Position numbers and translations under genes: made by a program. The notes beneath the pieces are model-generated. The model did no database searches and was not told where the DNA came from. It saw only the letters and a program-made list of their open reading frames with translations. A stretch of 64,000 nt of DNA from Pseudomonadota bacterium (GTDB lineage: Bacteria; Pseudomonadota; Alphaproteobacteria; Rs-D84): contig JAEXCU010000013.1 in the NCBI GenBank assembly GCA_023402015.1, forward strand, positions 1 to 64,000, read 5' to 3'. Each line of letters begins with the position of its first letter. Position 1 is the first letter of the stretch. Of the stretch, positions 60,735-64,000 are shown one piece after another.

Positions 60735-61436
60735 TTATTCGCGCCAAACAACGGATGAAAATAATCCGTTTATTTCATTGCGCAGGTTGGTGTCTGTAAA
60801 GAATTGATTACGTGCATCTGGTGTGGTGCCGTGTTCGTTATCTTCAAAGTGCGGGATATATTTTTGTATTGCAACATTTGGCACGCCCCGTGCATGCAAA
60901 TCGTGCATTATTTCCAACAAATCCAATTTGCTGACAAATCGCGGATCACATGTAATGCGAACTTCGTAATCTTTGCCGGTGGATTGCCAGATGTCCAGAC
61001 TGTGAATCATATTATCATGGGCAATATTTTGCCCAACCAAAGAATTGTATTTATCACGCGTAGCCTTGTAATCCAGACCAATCCAGTCCACAACATCCGC
61101 CGCACGTTTTAACGTTTCAGGATAAAATCCATTTGTATGCAGTCCGATTGCAAATCCCAATTCGCGAACGCGTCGCATGTATGCGATAACCGCATCGCCT
61201 TGCATTAATGCCTCGCCCCCGGAAAAAACGACCGCTTCCAATTTACCAATGCGCGTTTGCAACCATTGATAAATTTTTTCTGCGTCATATTCGCCGTCGC
61301 CGACATTTAACAGATGGGGATTGGAACAATACGCACACCGCAATGGACAGCCAACCAGAAACAGCACCGCCGCCAATTTTCCCGGATAATCAATTGTTGT
61401 AAAAGATACCAATCCACCAATCTGAATTTCTTTCAT
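60735..61436 (-). CDS. nrdG: Anaerobic ribonucleotide reductase activase
   Basis: 233 residues of the radical SAM family. The cluster cysteines are in CPLRCAYCSNP (residues 31-38 region), preceded by FTTIDYPGKLAAVLFLVG, and VVFSGGEALMQ is the SAM-binding GGE motif. It generates the glycyl radical on NrdD. It starts 3 bases after the stop of the small glycyl-radical ORF, so the three genes form one operon. Confidence 0.94.
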   Translation of the reverse strand: MKEIQIGGLVSFTTIDYPGKLAAVLFLVGCPLRCAYCSNPHLLNVGDGEYDAEKIYQWLQTRIGKLEAVVFSGGEALMQGDAVIAYMRRVRELGFAIGLHTNGFYPETLKRAADVVDWIGLDYKATRDKYNSLVGQNIAHDNMIHSLDIWQSTGKDYEVRITCDPRFVSKLDLLEIMHDLHARGVPNVAIQKYIPHFEDNEHGTTPDARNQFFTDTNLRNEINGLFSSVVWRE

Positions 61437-61439
61437 GGC

Positions 61440-61625
61440 CTAGGCCGCCTTTTTCATTAATTCTTCGTGGCGTTGACCTGTTGTCAGGCTGTTTTGTTCA
61501 GTAAAGGTTTTTCTTTCACAAAATTCAGAATATTTGCCGATGTTAAAATTGGATACCGGTCTGATAAATCCCATAGAGCGTGAAAAGCGTTCGCATGGTG
61601 TTCTTTGTGTATTTGCTGCTTGCAT
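61440..61625 (-). CDS. Separate glycyl-radical segment of class III ribonucleotide reductase
   Basis: 61 residues with its own GGGAGG ribosome site. CERFSRSMGFIRPVSNFN and IGKYSEFCERKTF correspond to the C-terminal glycyl-radical end that normally closes NrdD (pattern R-x-x-G-[YF]-x-R-P-V-x-x-[WF]-N-x-G-K). The preceding NrdD ends just after its Cys4 zinc region, where this segment should begin, and the two frames differ by one. So the radical Gly (about residue 19) is supplied in trans. Confidence 0.85.
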   Translation of the reverse strand: MQAANTQRTPCERFSRSMGFIRPVSNFNIGKYSEFCERKTFTEQNSLTTGQRHEELMKKAA

Positions 61626-61656
61626 GATGGTTTTCCTCCCTTTCTGATTTTTTGTT

Positions 61657-63690
61657 TTATTGTGCCTGATTCTGATTTGCGGCGATTTCGGCGTCGCATT
61701 TTGGACAGAATTCGTAATTTCCCGCCAAATATCCGTGTTTTGGACATATTGAAAATGTCGGGGTCAGTGTCATATACGGTATGCGATAGTTTTCAAATAT
61801 CGTACGGACAATTTTTTGTGCGGCGTCCCCAGATGAAACCGGTTCACCCAGATACAAATGCAACATTGTGCCGCCCGTATATTTACGCTGTAATTCTTCT
61901 TGGTGTTCCAGGGCGACAAACGGGTCGTCTGTAAAGTTCACCGGCAACTGGGTTGAATTGGTGTAATACGGCGCGTCGGGCGTTCCTGCGGTAATAATAT
62001 CCGGGAAATTCTTTTTATCCGTTTTTGCAAAACGATAAGAACAACCTTCGGCGGGTGTGGCCTCTAAATTATACAAATTACCGGTCTGTTCCTGGAAATT
62101 GGCCAGGTTTTCGCGAATGAAATCCATTACGTCCAAAACCAATTTTTTACCCATTGGCGTGGCGATGTTTTCGCGATCATCGGTAAAGTTGCGAACCATT
62201 TCGTTTGCGCCATTTACCCCGATTGTTGAAAAGTGATGATTCCAATCACCCAAATAACGTTTGGTAAATGGATACAGACCACGTTCCATATTCTTGCTGA
62301 TTATATTGCGTTTGATTTCCAATTGGTCGCGGCCCAAATCCAACAGGCGTTTTAATTCGCGGAACAAACCTTCGCGGTCGCCTTTGTGAATATATCCCAG
62401 GCGGGCCAGGTTCAGTGTGAATACACCAATGGAACCGGTTTTTTCCGCCGACCCAAATAAACCACCACCACGTTTTAATAATTCACGTACGTCCAAACGC
62501 AAACGGCAACACATTGACCGAACGTCCGTCGGGTTCAGGTCCGAATTCAAGAAATTTTGGAAATTCGGAATTCCGTATTTTGCGGCCAAATCAAACAAAG
62601 GCTTTACATTCGGGTGTTCCCATGGGAAATCTGGGGTAATGTTATATGTCGGAATTGGGAATGTAAACGGACGGCCCTGGGCATCGCCTTCGGTCATGAC
62701 TTCCAGAAATGCCTTGTTAATAATGTCCATTTCCGCCTGTAAATCACCATATGTGAAATCTACGGCCTTTTTACCAACAAATGGGTGTTGATTTTTTAAA
62801 TCTTCGGGACATGTCCAATCAAACGTAAAGTTAATAAATGGTGTTTGTGTTCCCCAACGGCATGGTACCGCGCAGTTAAATATTAATGTCTGCATTGCAT
62901 TTTTAACATCTGCATATGTCAGATTGTCAATGCGTACATATGGTGCCAGGTATGTGTCCACGGACGAAAACGCCTGGGCGCCGGCAAATTCATTTTGCAA
63001 TGTCCCCAGGAAATTCACCATATGGGAAATTGCGGTTGCCATATGCTTGGCAGGTTCGCATTGCAAATAACCCGGAACGCCGTTAAATCCTTCGTACAAT
63101 AATTCACGCAGGGACCAACCGGCGCAGTATCCGGTTAACCATCCCAAATCATGAATGTGAACGGCTGCGTTTTTATGTGCCTCGGCAATTTCACGTGGAT
63201 ATAAATTCAACCAATATTCGGCCGTTACGCGTTCAGATGTGCGCAGAATCAGGCCGCCGATTGAATAACCGACATTTGCATTTTCCTTAATCCGCCAATT
63301 GGAACCACCGACATAACCTTCTATGACGTCAACCGCATCAACAGATGCATTGCGAATTTCTGTGCGTTTTTGACGGTAAATAATATAACTTTCTGCGGTT
63401 TTATATGCCCGTGCATCCATCAGGGTTTGAATAACAATATCCTGGATTGATTCCACAGACGGAACCTTGGTTGCGAATTGCGTGTCCAATTTGTCCAGAA
63501 CTGTCTGGGTAATTTTAACAACATCTTCTTCGGAAATTTCGCCTGTAACGTCCACGGCCCGTTTTATTGCGTTAAATATCTTTTTGGCATCAAAAGGAAC
63601 TGTTTCCCCGCTGCGCTTTTCCACAGCAACCATTTTGGTCGCCAGGGTTGGAATAATTTGTATTTTTGTTTCGTTTTCTGCCGTCGCCAT
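61657..63690 (-). CDS. nrdD: Anaerobic ribonucleoside-triphosphate reductase, large part lacking the glycyl-radical tail
   Basis: 677 residues from the ATG at 63690 behind CGGAGT (ten residues fewer than the longest frame). N-terminal ATP cone (VEKRSGETVPFDAKKIFNAI), then the ten-stranded barrel with CGHG-type and PCRWGTQTPFINFTFD active-site segments, and a C-terminal zinc ribbon with SICPKHGYLAG and FCPKCDAE. It ends at AEIAANQNQAQ, before the RVxGY segment. Makes dNTPs without oxygen; partner genes nrdG and the 61-residue ORF follow. Confidence 0.93.
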   Translation of the reverse strand: MATAENETKIQIIPTLATKMVAVEKRSGETVPFDAKKIFNAIKRAVDVTGEISEEDVVKITQTVLDKLDTQFATKVPSVESIQDIVIQTLMDARAYKTAESYIIYRQKRTEIRNASVDAVDVIEGYVGGSNWRIKENANVGYSIGGLILRTSERVTAEYWLNLYPREIAEAHKNAAVHIHDLGWLTGYCAGWSLRELLYEGFNGVPGYLQCEPAKHMATAISHMVNFLGTLQNEFAGAQAFSSVDTYLAPYVRIDNLTYADVKNAMQTLIFNCAVPCRWGTQTPFINFTFDWTCPEDLKNQHPFVGKKAVDFTYGDLQAEMDIINKAFLEVMTEGDAQGRPFTFPIPTYNITPDFPWEHPNVKPLFDLAAKYGIPNFQNFLNSDLNPTDVRSMCCRLRLDVRELLKRGGGLFGSAEKTGSIGVFTLNLARLGYIHKGDREGLFRELKRLLDLGRDQLEIKRNIISKNMERGLYPFTKRYLGDWNHHFSTIGVNGANEMVRNFTDDRENIATPMGKKLVLDVMDFIRENLANFQEQTGNLYNLEATPAEGCSYRFAKTDKKNFPDIITAGTPDAPYYTNSTQLPVNFTDDPFVALEHQEELQRKYTGGTMLHLYLGEPVSSGDAAQKIVRTIFENYRIPYMTLTPTFSICPKHGYLAGNYEFCPKCDAEIAANQNQAQ

Positions 63691-63716
63691 CTTATTACTC
63701 CGAGATTCATAAAAAC

Positions 63717-63763
63717 ACAAGATATAGTGGTTGTGTTGCTGATTTGATTACAATATATAGTTT
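63717..63763 (-). promoter_or_regulatory. Tandem NrdR-box candidates upstream of nrdD
   Basis: Two related palindromic AT-rich sites, ACAAGATATAGTGG (63717-63730) and ACAATATATAGTTT (63750-63763), have their ATATAG cores exactly 33 bases apart, about three helical turns. This is the layout of paired NrdR boxes before ribonucleotide reductase genes. nrdR itself is not in the window. Confidence 0.6.
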
Positions 63764-64000
63764 TATATGATTTCTATCAACATATAAAAGATAAAAAAAT
63801 TTTCATTTTTTACTTTACTTTTAAAAAGGGGGATTTTCCGCTGGGTGGCGCCATATGCGATTCATTTAATATATTCACTAAATGCGTTTTTGTGTTAAAA
63901 ATTTATGCTTTTTTTACACAAAAATGATTCGGATTTTGTAAAAATTACAAAATATAGATTAAAAATTGCGAATCAGTATCTATATATTGACAAAATGATG
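63764..64000. other. AT-rich intergenic end of window with palindromes and a promoter start
   Basis: No gene seen. It holds a perfect inverted repeat TTTTGTAA (63934-63941)/TTACAAAA (63945-63952) nested inside GATTCG/CGAATC, a near palindrome GTGTTAAAAA..TTTTTTTACAC at about 63891-63919, and TTGACA near 63987 that may be the -35 box of a plus-strand gene beyond the window. Confidence 0.45.

Noticed and set aside
1..64000. CRISPR arrays, rRNA genes, insertion sequences
   Set aside because: No regularly spaced repeats, no rRNA signature and no transposase or integrase gene were seen.

Overview
The window reads as one chromosomal segment of an alphaproteobacterium. Evidence: UmuDC, an IhfA next to FabH, an OlsB/OlsA ornithine-lipid pair, MraZ, Gram-negative outer-membrane barrels and many exported proteins. 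Anaerobic ribonucleotide reductase, a 2[4Fe-4S] ferredoxin, HemW and L-lactate dehydrogenase sit beside superoxide dismutase and MsrAB, which suggests a fermentative, host- or gut-associated life with some oxygen exposure. My best guess is an uncultured gut lineage such as the Enterousia/Rs-D84 group; this is inference, since no 16S rRNA gene is present. Several normally conserved clusters are broken up: rpoC is not followed by rpsL, mraZ stands alone without rsmH, and plsX is about 18 kb from fabH-ihfA. ProRS and GlyRS are both of types unusual for this class.

Layout. 1-4.3 kb: end of rpoC, a HAD phosphatase, rpmF (missed by simple ORF calling), plsX. 4.4-7.2 kb: an exported Cys-rich protein preceded by a strongly structured RNA with its own promoter and terminator, an HTH protein lacking a protease half, a hypothetical, orphan mraZ. 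7.2-9.8 kb: a 706-residue exported protein whose 3' part is bounded by a 44-bp inverted repeat, with a promoterless Cys-rich tail in opposite orientation (a possible invertible C-terminus). 9.9-16.5 kb: galE, a PLD-family lipoprotein, two family-2 glycosyltransferases and three small exported Cys-rich proteins. 16.6-18.6 kb: a MerR-controlled operon of a DUF362 protein and an exported flavodoxin. 18.6-21.9 kb: a MerC/MerT-like membrane protein, umuDC, msrAB. 22-24.5 kb: tRNA-Arg, fabH, ihfA, a hypothetical gene, then a 0.55-kb region with two copies of a structured RNA motif and riboswitch-like alternative pairings.

24.5-39.9 kb: pepO-hemW, an outer-membrane barrel, an MltB-type transglycosylase, a GT4 enzyme, olsBA, archaeal-type proS, then a run of envelope proteins. 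40-42.8 kb: two Cys-rich exported proteins flanking trhP, one fused to an acyl carrier protein domain; tRNA-Thr. 42.9-54.6 kb: two APC transporters, ldh, a spermidine-synthase-like membrane protein, sod, a membrane-tethered thioredoxin-fold protein, cvpA, dimeric-type GlyRS, ferredoxin, a Bax-inhibitor-1 family protein, lgt. 54.7-57 kb: a small accessory island beside tRNA-Ser with a truncated ParB-like gene, an L,D-transpeptidase-fold effector candidate behind a leader ORF with two intrinsic terminators, and two related small membrane proteins that could be immunity proteins. 57-64 kb: DUF488, an outer-membrane barrel, a hydrolase under a second MerR-type promoter, cspA, a hypothetical, nrdG, and a class III reductase whose glycyl-radical segment is encoded as a separate 61-residue protein, preceded by tandem NrdR-box candidates.

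Taken together the window is dominated by envelope biogenesis: lipids (plsX, fabH, olsBA, lgt), glycans (galE, glycosyltransferases), peptidoglycan enzymes and a large set of exported Cys-rich proteins. The most distinctive items are the tandem RNA element, the candidate invertible 3' end, the exported Cys-rich/ACP fusion, the effector island and the split nrdD.
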